Positions 1 through 10,800 of a DNA stretch of 64,000 nt are shown here, piece by piece. The DNA comes from Chondrosia reniformis (Eukaryota; Porifera; Demospongiae; Chondrillida; Chondrillidae). The notes beneath the pieces were generated by a model that was given only the letters and a program-made list of their open reading frames with translations, made no database searches and had not been told where the DNA came from. A program made the translations under genes and the position numbers. The DNA lies in the NCBI GenBank assembly GCA_947172415.1, contig OX359201.1, positions 3,410,001 to 3,474,000 on the forward strand. The letters run 5' to 3'. The stretch's first letter is position 1; every line of letters starts with the position of its first letter.

Positions 1-1
1 C

Positions 2-166
2 CTAACAAATCAACCTCTTTCCAAACCACAGGAGGACGTGCTCAGACTTGGACTGAACTTCACACCGGCCCCAACCAAGATTCCTCTAGTGGACACAATA
101 GCTGCAGTAGAGGAGGGAGCAAGACAGCTGAACGAAGAAGACGCGGAGGACCTCCGGGGACGGGTA
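2..166 (+). pseudogene. Penelope-like element, N-terminal ORF segment
   Basis: The frame starting at base 2 is open for 55 codons and reads like the region just upstream of the RT domain in Penelope-like retroelements (LGLNFTPAP, then an acidic AVEEGARQLNEEDAEDL stretch). It is cut off by the window edge on the left. On the right it meets a stop codon lying inside an inserted DNA transposon that begins at 167. The same reading frame resumes at 1490 after one TA of the insertion site, so this piece and the RT piece at 1490-2447 were one ORF. The family call comes from recognised motif wording, not a search. Confidence 0.7.
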
Positions 167-730
167 TAGTGTGTGCCACCATAACATGCCCCAAAATATT
201 ATAATGTATATTTTGATCAAATTCAAATTTGGAATAAGCAACATGTACAACATTTGTAAGAGTGATTACTTAAGAAATTGTGATTAAGATATAAGCTGTT
301 TGTGTTGCCATGGTAATGCTACTTGCGAAATCTCTAGAAAATGGCCGCACTTTCAAATTCTCACTTATTTAGAATTTTTGAATAGCAGCTTTGTACAATA
401 ACTATAAATGTTAGTGAAAACCTTTATAAGGGTATTACCTCTAAATGTTACAGAACGAAATTTAGATTTCTTCCTTTTTGGAGACTTTATCAAGGTAAAT
501 TTATCGAATATATTGTATCATATATGTTGAAATTTAAAATTAATTGTTTAAGGATAATCTTTTATAGTGATATGATTAAAATAAGTATGCATAAAGTAAG
601 AAAGATTACAGAACAAAAATTTGAAAAAAGCAAGTATCCAAGGTTTAGCTGGCTATGAATTAGGTAAAAAGATATGACAATGGGATTTATATGTCTTCAC
701 TTCTTATTCTGCTTCTACTACTCCCAATTT

Positions 731-934
731 CTACTTATAGGCTTCTATATAGTCTCTAAATGTTCTGAAGTATTTCCTGACATTATCAGTTGTAACTGAA
801 TCAAGTGCTGGTTGCACTGTGCGGCGTAAATGCTGAAATGTGTAGTCGCATTTGTCTCTGGCAAAACGTTTAGCTCTACACCATACTCTTTCAATCGGAT
901 TTGGACAGAAAAAGACACCTGTGACCTCTTGTTG
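731..934 (-). pseudogene. DDE transposase C-terminal fragment (IS630/Tc1-like)
   Basis: On the minus strand an open frame of about 67 codons contains FFCPNPIERVWCRAKR, matching the conserved P-x-x-NPIE-x-W block around the last catalytic acidic residue (the E of NPIE) of IS630/Tc1-like DDE transposases. It continues with CDYTFQHLRRTVQPALDSV, the usual tail of this family, and ends at a TAG. Upstream the frame is closed by a TAG, so the N-terminal DNA-binding domain and the first two catalytic aspartates are missing. It fits the TA target duplication of the surrounding element. Non-functional by truncation. Confidence 0.75.
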
Positions 935-951
935 CTATATGACCTACCACC

Positions 952-1206
952 TTACTTACTGTCATCTCTTTCAAGGCTATTAATCCATTCTGTGTAAGTT
1001 TTCTTAACATCTTCATAAGAAAACTCATATTCCTTATCTTCATGCTCATTATCACTGTCATGATCACTACTAGAATCTGCTTCAATAAAGATATCTTCCT
1101 TTAATTGGACATCCCCATCCTCAGACCTATTTAGTTCATTGTTTTTCATTTTGTTGGATCCCTTGCCGTCTCCAGGGAACTTGTAGTGGTTCTCTTTTTC
1201 TTCCAC
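952..1206 (-). CDS. small acidic ORF inside the TA element, unknown
   Basis: An 84-codon ORF with ATG start, rich in Asp, Glu and Ser in its middle (an IFIEADSSSDHDSDNEHEDKE-like stretch) and basic at its start. It lies upstream of the transposase tail on the same strand, in another frame. I do not recognise it. It could be a degraded linker of the transposase or a chance ORF. Confidence 0.25.
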   Translation of the reverse strand: MEEKENHYKFPGDGKGSNKMKNNELNRSEDGDVQLKEDIFIEADSSSDHDSDNEHEDKEYEFSYEDVKKTYTEWINSLERDDSK

Positions 1207-1489
1207 GTTTTTGGTGCCTCTGTGTCTTCAAGACAATCAACAATAAATCAGTAACAAAAAGTCGGCCATTTAATTTTTTAATATTTCGCCATCAAAAATG
1301 ATGTAATCCTTTGTTTGCATCTTAGCAACAGTGATTTGATTGGCTAAAAATATTTTTTCCCATTTCTCAGCACTTTTAATTAAAATATCAAAATTAAACA
1401 AGGATATTTACCCTAGTCATGTTTAAAAGCTTATGAGACCAAAATATGGTAGAATTTTCAAGGGGCACTTTATGATGGCACACACTATA

Positions 1490-2447
1490 TGTGGAATTCT
1501 AAGACCTGCCAAACCACCCAAAGACAACCTGTCCAAGGAGCAAAGGAAGGCTTTGAAGGAGCTGAGAAGCCTGGAGAATGAAGTGATCCTGCCAGCTGAT
1601 AAGGGGAACGCCACATTGATGATGACCAGAGATGACTATGACACGAAGATGAGGGGGATCCTGAGTACGGCCACCTACAAACAGCTGAAGAAGGACCCAA
1701 CTGCAACACAGGAGGGTAGACTGAGTCGAAAACTGAAGGAACTGGAGAAGAAGGGGGAGATCTCGGGGGTCTATACCATCGACTCAGGCCCTCTGTCAGC
1801 CAACCTCCCAGGATCTATGGCCTCCCAAAGACCCACAAAGATGGCATTCCAATCAGGCCCATTGTCTCCTGCATTGGGGCCCCTTCTTATCAGCTCTCCA
1901 AGCACATCGCCTCCCTCATTTCTCCCCTGGCAGGCAAGACAGCTTCACATGTGAAGAACTCCAGGCACTTTGTACAAGTGATGGCAGACCTGAGAATTGA
2001 GGAAGACGAGACGCTGGTCAGCTTTGACGTGTCCTCCCTGTTTACCAATGTTCCTGTCGATGAAGCTGTTCGAGTCATTCATGACAGACTGCGACAGGAT
2101 GAGGCATTGGCAGACAGAACCACTCTCTCTACAGACAGAGTTGCAGACCTGCTTGAGATGTGCCTCAAGTCGACGTACTTCAGCTACGGAGGAGAGTTCT
2201 TCGAGCAACGGGAAGGAGCAGCAATGGGCTCACCTGTCTCTGCTGTGGTGGCAGACCTGTACATAGAGTTCTTCGAGGAACTGGCACTCAGAACTGCCCC
2301 CATGAAGCCCCGCCTCTGGAAGAGGTACGTAGACAACACCTGCTGCATCGTGAAGAAGGGCACAGTGGAAGAGCTCCTGACCCACCTGAAAAATGTGCGA
2401 CCGTCCATAAGGTTCACTGACCAAAACGTCGGCAAGACAAACTTGTT
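1490..2447 (+). pseudogene. Penelope-like reverse transcriptase, 3'-truncated and frameshifted
   Basis: The segment starts with CGILRPAKPPKDNLSKEQR and VILPADKGNATLMM, the conserved entry to Penelope-type RT. A frameshift near 1780-1800 then moves the frame; the new frame carries YGLPKTHKDGIPIRPIV, RT motif A (SFDVSSLFTNVP), motif B (GAAMGSPVSAVVADLY) and motif C. In motif C the catalytic pair reads YVDN instead of YVDD, so one metal-binding aspartate is lost. Similarity stops near 2440 at a T-rich stretch, and no GIY-YIG endonuclease follows. Bases 2448-2535 match nothing I recognise. The copy is dead four times over: transposon insertion, frameshift, active-site change and truncation. Confidence 0.85.
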
Positions 2448-2535
2448 TCTTTTTTTTTTTGCCTTTTTAACGCTGGTATTAGAGAACCTAACCCCTTTTC
2501 TGATGACTGCACCAGCGGAGAAGCCCTCACTTCAT

Positions 2536-2986
2536 ACATACAACTAGTATATACTTACAACAAGTAATTATAACTAGTACTAGTACATACAACTAGTAAA
2601 ACCAACTAGTAAATATAACTAATATAGCACATAAAACTAGTACATAAAACTAGTAAATACAACTAATACATACAACTAGTACATACATACAAATAGTAGA
2701 CACAACTAGTACGCACAACTAGTGCATACAACTAGTACATACAACTAGTACATACAACTAGTACATATAACTAGTACAAATAACTACTATACTTAAAAGT
2801 ACATACATCTAATACATACAACTAGTGCATACAACTAGTACATACAACCAGTAAAAACAACTAGTAAATATAACTAGTAAATATAACTAATAAATAAAAC
2901 TGGTACTAGTACATACAACTAGTAAATATAACTATTAAATATAACTTGTACTAATGGAATAAGGATTTCTTCTAACTGAATCGAAC
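2536..2986 (+). repeat. 13-bp satellite, block 1
   Basis: Degenerate tandem copies of ACTAGTACATACA. Variants change one or two bases or add and lose a few. Stops (TAG, TAA) occur in all frames, so it is non-coding. Confidence 0.9.
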
Positions 2987-3176
2987 TTATCTTTGTAAAG
3001 ATTCATCTTTCGACTTTTAGAGCGTCTTTTCCAATTCTTCTGTCTGCCAAACGTTTCGACCCTTGGGGGTCGTCTTCAGTGACTCCCAGGGTCGAAACGT
3101 TTGGCAGACAGAAGAATTGAAAAAAATGCATCTCTAGACGCTCTAAAAGTCGAAAGATGAATCTTTACAAAGATAA
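2987..3176. repeat. palindrome made of two Penelope-like 3' ends, head to head
   Basis: The left half is the reverse complement of the right half. Both contain GGGTCGAAACGTTTGGCAG, then AGAAGAATTG, then GCTCTAAAAGTCGAAAGATG and CTTTACAAAGATAA, the same tail seen once at 56,346-56,541. I recognise this as the 3' tail typical of Penelope-like elements. The two tails are joined near 3065-3075 at a CTTCAG/TGACTC junction. The right copy has a short internal difference (extra ATGCATCTCTA). Satellite flanks both sides. Confidence 0.75.
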
Positions 3177-4924
3177 CTTGTACTAGTAAATACAATTAGT
3201 TCATACAACTAGCACATACAACTTGTACATACAACTGGTACGCAACTAGCACTTACAACTAGTAAAATCAATTGGTACGTACAACTAGTACCTACTTAGT
3301 AACTAGTTTTACTAGTACTAGAACTTACAGCTAGTACCTATAACTAGTACCCAACTATTACATATAATTAGTGCATACACATAAAAATGGCATCTATAAA
3401 TAGTACATACAATTACTACATACAAATAGTACATAAAACTAGTACATACAAGTAGTACATAAAACTAGTACATACAACTAGTACACAGAACTAGTACTTA
3501 AAAGTAGTTCATATAACTTGTACATAACTAGTGCATACAGTTAGTACATGGAACTAGTTCAAACAATTAGAACATACAACTACTACATAAAACTAATACC
3601 TATAATTAGTAAATATAACAAGTACTAGTACATAAAACTAGTACATACAACTAGGACATACAATTACTACCTACAACTAGTATATACATACAACTATTTC
3701 TTACAAGTAGTACCTCTACATACAATTAGTAAATACAACTAGTAGATACAACTAAATAGTGCATACAACTAGTATATACAACTAGTATTACAACTAGTAC
3801 ATAAGACTAGTAATACATAAAACTACTACATACAACTGGAACATAAAACTAGTACTACAACTAGTATATAGAACTAGTACATACAATTAGTACATGCAAC
3901 TATAACATTCAACAAGTACATGCACCTAGTACGTACAACTTGTAAACATAAATAGTGCTAGTACATACAACTAGCACCTATCTAGTGCCTAGTATAACTA
4001 GTAATACAATCTACAAGTAGTACATATACTAGTATATACAACTAGTATAAACAAGGAGTATATACAAGTAGTACATACAACTAGTACACAGAAATAGTAC
4101 ATAAAAGTATACATATAACTAGTACCTAACTAGTACATACAATTAGTACATACAACTAGTTCAAACAATTGGAACATACAACCTACTACATATAACTAAT
4201 AATTAGTAAATATAACTTGTACTAGTACCTACAACTAGTAAATATTACTTGTACAGTACATATTAGAACTAGCACATGCAGCTAGTACATAACTAATACA
4301 TACAGTTAATACATACAACTAGTACACACAACTAGTACATACAACTAGTATATACAACTAATACATACAACTAGTATATACAACTAGTACATAAAACTAG
4401 TTCATACAATTAGACCATACAACTACTACATACAACAAGTACATACAACTAATACCTACAAATAGTAAATATAACCAGTGCTAGTACATACAACTAGAAC
4501 ATACAACTAGTACATACATTAGTATATAACTAGTACATTCAACTAGTGCATAAAACTAGTTCATACAATTGAACAAACAACTACTACATACACTAGGACA
4601 TACAACTAATACCTACAACTAGTTAATATAGCTAGTACTTGTACATACAACTAGTTCATACAATTAGTACATACAACTATAACATTCAACAAGTACATGC
4701 ACCTAGTACGTACAACTTGTAAACATAAATAGTACTAGTACTCACAACTAGCACCTACCTAGTGCCTCGTATAACTAGTAGTGCAATCTACAAGTAGTAC
4801 ATATACTAGTATATACAACTAGTACATACAAGGAGTATAAACAAATAGTACATACAACTAGTACCCAGAAATAGTACATAAAAGTATACATATAACCAGT
4901 ACTTAACTAGTACTACAACTTACA

Positions 4925-5760
4925 ACTAGTACACATAACTAGTACATACACCTACTACAGACAACTAGTACATACAAATAGAACAAACAACTAGTACATA
5001 CAAGTAACACATTCAACTAGGACATAAAACTAGTTCATATAACTAATACATGACTAGTACATACAATCAGTACATAGAACTAGTTCACACAATTAGAACA
5101 TACAACTACTACATACACCTAGCACATACAACTAGTTCATACAACCAGTACGTACAACTAGTACACAAAACTAGTATATACAACTAGTACATACATATAG
5201 TTCATTCAATTATATAGAGCATTCAATTACTAAATGCAATTAGTACATTCAACTAGTACCTACTAGTTATTATAACTCTTGCTAGTACATACAACTAGTA
5301 CTTTAAACTAGTAATCACAAATAGTTCTACAACTAGAACAACGAATTAGTACACATAATTAGTACATACAACTGAAAACTAGGATATATAACTAGTACCT
5401 TTAACCAGTACATACAATTAGTGCATATAAGTAGAACATATAACTAGTACACACAACTAGTACATTCTACTAGTACGACCAACAAGTACCAACAAGTAGT
5501 TCATAAGACTAGTACATACAACTAGGACATACATCTTACACATACACCTAGTAGTAACAACTAGTTCATACAATTTGTACTTACAATTAGTACCTATGAC
5601 TAGAACATTCACATATAACTGGTACATATAAATAGTACATACAACTAGTACATCAAACTAGACCTCCAACTATTACAACTACTGAATTTAACTAGTACTA
5701 GTACTAATACATACAATTTGTTCATACAACTAGTAAATACAACTAGTACATACAACTATT
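4925..5760 (+). repeat. direct segmental duplication within satellite (partner about 10,225-11,040)
   Basis: Distinctive runs such as AACACATTCAACTAGGACAT, ATACATATAGTTCATTCAAT and CATCAAACTAGACCTCCAAC occur in the same order here and at about 10,225-11,040. The order of rare variants shows that a block of about 0.8 kb moved as a unit rather than arising by unit-by-unit convergence. Ends are approximate. Confidence 0.7.
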
Positions 5761-5820
5761 ATATACAATTAGTACATACACCTAGTACATCAAACTAGTA
5801 CATGCAACTAGTTCAAACAG

Positions 5821-6670
5821 TTAGTGCATACAACTACTACACACATACAACTAGTACACACAACTGATACCTTTAATTAGTAAATATATTTTGTTAATTA
5901 GTAAATATATTTTGTACTAGTACATACAACTAGTACATAAAACTAATGCCTACATCTAGTAAATATTACTGGCACTAGTACATTCAACTAGCTATTAGAA
6001 CTAGTACATTCAACTAGTACATACCTAATACATTCAGTTATTACATACAACTTGTACACACAACTAGTGCATAAGTAGTTCATATAACTAGTACATTCAA
6101 CTACTACATACAATTGAGTACATACAACTAGTTTATACTTACAACTAGTTAATATAACAAGAACTAGAACATACAACTAGTACATACAACTAGTAAATAT
6201 AACAAGTACTAGTACATACAACTAGGACATACAATTTGGACCTAGTTAGTGCATACAACTACTACACACATACAACTAGTACACACAACTGATACCTTTA
6301 ATTAGTAAATATATTTTGTTAATTAGTAAATATATTTTGTACTAGTACATACAACTAGTACATAAAACTAATGCCTACATCTAGTAAATATTACTGGCAC
6401 TAGTACATTCAACTAGCTATTAGAACTAGTACATTCAACTAGTACATACCTAATACATTCAGTTATTACATACAACTTGTACACACAACTAGTGCATAAG
6501 TAGTTCATATAACTAGTACATTCAACTACTACATACAATTGAGTACATACAACTAGTTTATACTTACAACTAGTTAATATAACAAGAACTAGAACATACA
6601 ACTAGTACATACAACTAGTAAATATAACAAGTACTAGTACATACAACTAGGACATACAATTTGGACCTAC
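5821..6670 (+). repeat. 425-bp tandem duplication within the satellite
   Basis: 5821-6245 and 6246-6670 are nearly identical, both beginning TTAGTGCATACAACTACTAC and both containing the doubled phrase AATTAGTAAATATATTTTGT. The near-identity, against heavy divergence among ordinary 13-bp units, points to recent unequal exchange. Confidence 0.85.
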
Positions 6671-7640
6671 AACTAGTATATACATACAATTATTTAGTAG
6701 TAAATAAATCTACTACATAGAATTAGTAAATACAACTAGTAGATACAACTATATAGTGCATACAACTAGTACATACAACTAGTATTACAACTAGTACATA
6801 CAACTAGTACCTACAACTAGTTAATATAGCTAGTACTTCTACACACAACTAGTACATAGAACTAGTAAATACAACAATTATACACAACTAGCACATACTA
6901 TTAGTACATACAACTATAATATTCAAACAACAAAATACCATTCTAACAATAAAATACCAGCCCTAGGAAATCCCCCTTTTTAGACTTAGAAATAACCATT
7001 ACTAACAATCAATTTATTACTAAAGTATATGATAAGCAAGAGGACTTTAACTTTGATATAGTAAATTTCCCCCATTTAGATAGTTATATTCCTAATACCC
7101 CAGCCTATGGTGTCTTTATTTCACAACTAATTAGGTATTCCAGAATATGTAGTGACTTCTCCAGTTTTCAGTCTAAAAGTTTGTAGTTATTCAGTAGGCT
7201 TATAAAACAGGGTTACAAATACTTTAAGCTAAAATCAACCTTTAAAACCTTCCTATCCCGGAAGCCTCTAGTTAGAATCAAGTATAAGCAAAATGTAGCT
7301 AGTATGCTTAAGGACTGTCTTGTGTTACCCCATATTGTGTTACCCCACCTCCAAAGAAATGTTACTACTAGAAGACCTAAGGGTAGACTTATGTAATATG
7401 TCCTCCTTGTGTCTATAGTTATGCTGAGTCTGTTTTACCTATAAACAAGATTCCTAATAGATAAATTCATAAAGTTAATTGGACCCACACTCCTTTCATA
7501 AAATTAAATTTCATCATGTGTCTTAGTTAACACCTTATTAAACTTTTGGCGCTAAAATAGTGTATATAAGGCCCCTAGATTTAGAATAGAGAGCCAAGGA
7601 TTCACAGAAGATCAAGATAAAGAAAAACACAAAGACTCCC

Positions 7641-7690
7641 AGGATCACTGATGAAGGGTGGAATTCCCAGAAACGGCTGTCTTACCCAGT
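7641..7690 (+). ncRNA. hammerhead-ribozyme-like motif, degenerate
   Basis: CTGATGA (7648-7654) and GAAAC (7670-7674) are spaced like the two core strands of a hammerhead ribozyme. GGG and CCC between them can pair as a short stem II, and GAAAC GGCU GUC could close a two-pair stem III before a UC cleavage site. The 10.1/11.1 closing pair would be A-A and I find no convincing stem I, so activity is doubtful. Small hammerheads are known in Penelope-like elements. The same motif occurs at 18,305-18,350. Confidence 0.35.
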
Positions 7691-7776
7691 GGAGAAGAAG
7701 ATGAAAGAAGGGAAAAGAAGGAAGAAAAGACTCCTGTATCTTCATCTAAAGCTCTCTTTAGGTTTAGTTCCCCTAT

Positions 7777-7824
7777 AGGCTCTTTTTACAGAATAGGCAT
7801 ATGCCTAATCTGTAAAAAGAGCCT
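7777..7824. repeat. 48-nt near-perfect palindrome in the PLE 3' region
   Basis: AGGCTCTTTTTACAGAATAG, then GCATATGC at the centre, then the inverted arm, with one mismatch (CCTAATCTG instead of CCTATTCTG). A perfect version lies at 18,441-18,488 in the sister fragment, so the hairpin belongs to the element. Confidence 0.85.
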
Positions 7825-7862
7825 CCTAGTATGTAGAAAATGGTATATTAGATTTTTCATTC

Positions 7863-10800
7863 AACAAGTACATGCACCTAGTACGTACAACTTGTAAACA
7901 TAACAAGTGCTAGTACATACAACTAGCACCTACCTAGTACCTAGTATAACTAGTAGTACAACCTACAAGTAGTACATATACTAGTATATACAACTAATAC
8001 ATACAACTAGTATATAATCAGTACATAAAACTAGTACATAAAACTAGTTCATACAACTAATACCTACAAATAGTAAATATAACCAGTGCTAGTACGTACA
8101 ACTAGTACCTACAACTAGTACATACATTCAGTATATAACTAGTACATACAACTAGTACTTACAACTAGTATATACAACTAGTAAATATTACCAGTAATAG
8201 TTCATACGAATAGTTAATGCAATTACTACATACAATTAGTTCATAACTAGTTAATACAACTACTACATACAACAAGTATATACATAACTAGTTCTGACAA
8301 CCAGTACATACAACTAGTACATACAATTAGTACATACAACTAAAACATTAAACAAGTCCATGCAACTAGTACCTTCAACTAGTATATATAACTTGTACTA
8401 CTACATACAAATAGTACCTACAACTAGTATATTATGACCAGTGCTAGTACGTACAACTAGTACATAAACCTAGTGCCTACAGTTAGTAAATATTACCAGT
8501 ACTAGTACATACCACTAGTTAATACTACTAGTACATACAACTAGTACATACAGCTAGTACATAACTAGTACATACAACTCGTACATACAATTATTATATA
8601 TAATTAGTACATGCAATTATTACATTCAACTAGTACATATAACTAGTACCTACAACTAGTTAATATAAGTAGAATTTGTACATACAACTAATACCTACTT
8701 AGTATCTAGTATTACTACTACTAGAACTTACAACTAGTACACATAAATAGTACATACACCTAGTACGTACAACTAGTACATACAAATAGTACATACAACT
8801 AGTACATACAACTAGTAAACATAACTTCTACTAGTACATACAACTAGTTCTTACAACTAGTTTTTACAACTAGTAATTATTACCAGTAATAGTTCATACA
8901 ACTAGTTAATACAACTACTACATACAACTGGTACTTAACTAGTTCTTACAACTAGTACATACAACTAGTTAAAACAATTAGAACATACAACTACTACATA
9001 CACCTAGTACATACAACTAGGACATACAACTACTACATAAAACAAGTACATATACACCTAGTATATAACTAGTCCATACAGGTGGTACACACAACTAGTT
9101 CATACAATTAGAACATACAACTACTACCTACAACTAGTACATGCAATTAATGCCTACAACTAGTAAACATAACTTCTACTAGTACATACAACTAGTACTT
9201 ACAACTAGTATTTACAACTAGTAAATATTACCAGTAATAGTTCATACAACTAGTTAATACAACTACTACATACAACTAGTACATACAATTAGTACATACA
9301 AATAAAACATTCAACAAGTCCATGCAACTAGTACCTACAACTATTAAATATAACTAGTGCTAGTACATACAACTAGCACCTACCTAGTACCTAGTATAAC
9401 TAGTACTAGAACCTACAAGTAGTACATATACTAGTATATACAAATAGTACATACAACTAGTCCATATAAATAGTACACACCATAGTATGTATAACCAGTA
9501 CATACCACTAGTTCATACAACTAGCACATACAACTAGTACCTATCACTATAACATACACATTTACCTAGAACATATAAATAGTCCATACAACTAGTACAT
9601 TAAACTAGAACTCCTACTATGACGTATAATTATTACACACAATTAGTACATACATCTAGTACACACAACTAGTGCATAAAACTAGGACCTAAAACTAGTA
9701 AATATTACCAGTTCTAGTAAATGAAACTAGTTATTAGAACTAGTACATGCATCTAGTACATAGCTATTACATACAGTTAATACATACCACTAGTGAACAC
9801 AACTAGTACATACAACTAGTATATACAACTAATGCATACAACTAGTATATAACAAGTACATACAACTAGTACATAAAACTAGTTCATAAACTTAGAACAT
9901 AAAACTACTACATACAACTAGTACATACAACTAGTAAATATAACCAGTGCTATTATGTACAAATAGTACATACAACTAATGCCTACAGTTAGTAAATATT
10001 ACCAGTACTAGTACATACCACTAGTTAATACTACTAGTACATACAGCTAGTACACACAGCTAGTACATAACTAGTACATACAACTCGTACATAAAATTAT
10101 TATATGTAATTAGTACATGCAACTATTATATTCAACTAGTACATATAACTAGCACCCACAACTAGTTAATTTAACTAGAACTTGTACATACAACTAATAC
10201 CTACTTAGTATCTCGTTTTACTACTACTAGTACACATAACTAGTACATACATCTAGTACAGACAACTAGTACATACAAATAGTACATACAACTAGTACAT
10301 ACAAGTAACACATTCAACTAGGACATAAAACTAGTTCATATAACTAATACATGACTAGTACATACAATTAGTAAATTGAACTAGTTCACACAATTAGAAC
10401 ATACAACTACTACATACACCTAGCACATACAACCAGGACGTACAACTAGTACACAAAACTAGTATATACAACTTGTACATACATATAGTTCATTCAATTA
10501 TATACAGCATTCAATTACTACATGCAATTAGTACATTCAACTAGTACCTACTAGTTATTATAACTCGTGCTAGTACATACAACTAGTACTTTAAACTAGT
10601 AATCACAAATAGTTCTACAACTAATACAACGAATTAGTACACATAATTAGTACATACAACTGAAAACTAGGATATACAACTAGTACCTTTAACCAGTACA
10701 TACAATTAGTGCATATAAGTAGTACATACAACTAGTACACACAACTAGTACATTCTACTAGTATGACCAACAAGTACCAACAAGTAGTTCATAAGACTAG

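Larger units (their letters stand above)
167..1487. mobile_element. TA-flanked TIR transposon (Tc1/mariner type) inserted in the Penelope-like ORF
   Basis: The two ends are inverted repeats: TAGTGTGTGCCACCATAA at the left and its near-perfect reverse complement at the right, with similarity over about 28 bp. The dinucleotide TA flanks both sides (165-166 and 1488-1489), the target duplication expected of the Tc1/mariner/IS630 superfamily. Removing the element plus one TA rejoins the flanking Penelope frame, so the boundaries are well supported. Inside, the minus strand holds the C-terminal part of a DDE-type transposase and a short acidic ORF. The rest, including 170-700 and 1207-1430, shows no long ORF. 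Confidence 0.85.
3177..6925 (+). repeat. 13-bp satellite, block 2
   Basis: Tandem ACTAGTACATACA-type units continue for about 3.7 kb without any other recognisable sequence. Larger segments are repeated inside it: a 425-bp tandem duplication at 5821-6670, and a segment at about 4925-5760 present again near 10,225-11,040. Two identical 62-codon minus-strand ORFs (5988-6176, 6413-6601) only reflect the tandem duplication. Confidence 0.9.
6926..7862 (+). pseudogene. Penelope-like (second family) 3' fragment with internal stop
   Basis: The frame reads LDLEITITNNQFITKVYDKQ, then FNFDIVNFPHLDSYIP and AYGVFISQLIRYSRIC, and later SRLIKQGYKYFKLKSTF: the conserved C-terminal RT region of a retroelement family I associate with Penelope-like elements. 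A TAG interrupts it near 7184, where the copy at 17.6-18.5 kb has CAG. The 5' part of the element is missing. After the ORF come about 240 bp of 3' UTR, a hammerhead-like motif (7641-7690), a 48-nt near-palindrome (7777-7824) and then satellite. Confidence 0.65.

Noticed and set aside
5988..6601. Two identical 62-codon minus-strand ORFs
   Set aside because: They lie wholly in 13-bp satellite and are identical only because of the 425-bp tandem duplication.
7658..7897. 79-codon ORF (and its 64-codon relative at 18,322)
   Set aside because: It sits in the 3' region of the Penelope-like fragment, overlaps the hammerhead-like motif and runs through the palindrome; the two versions are kept only because the DNA is.
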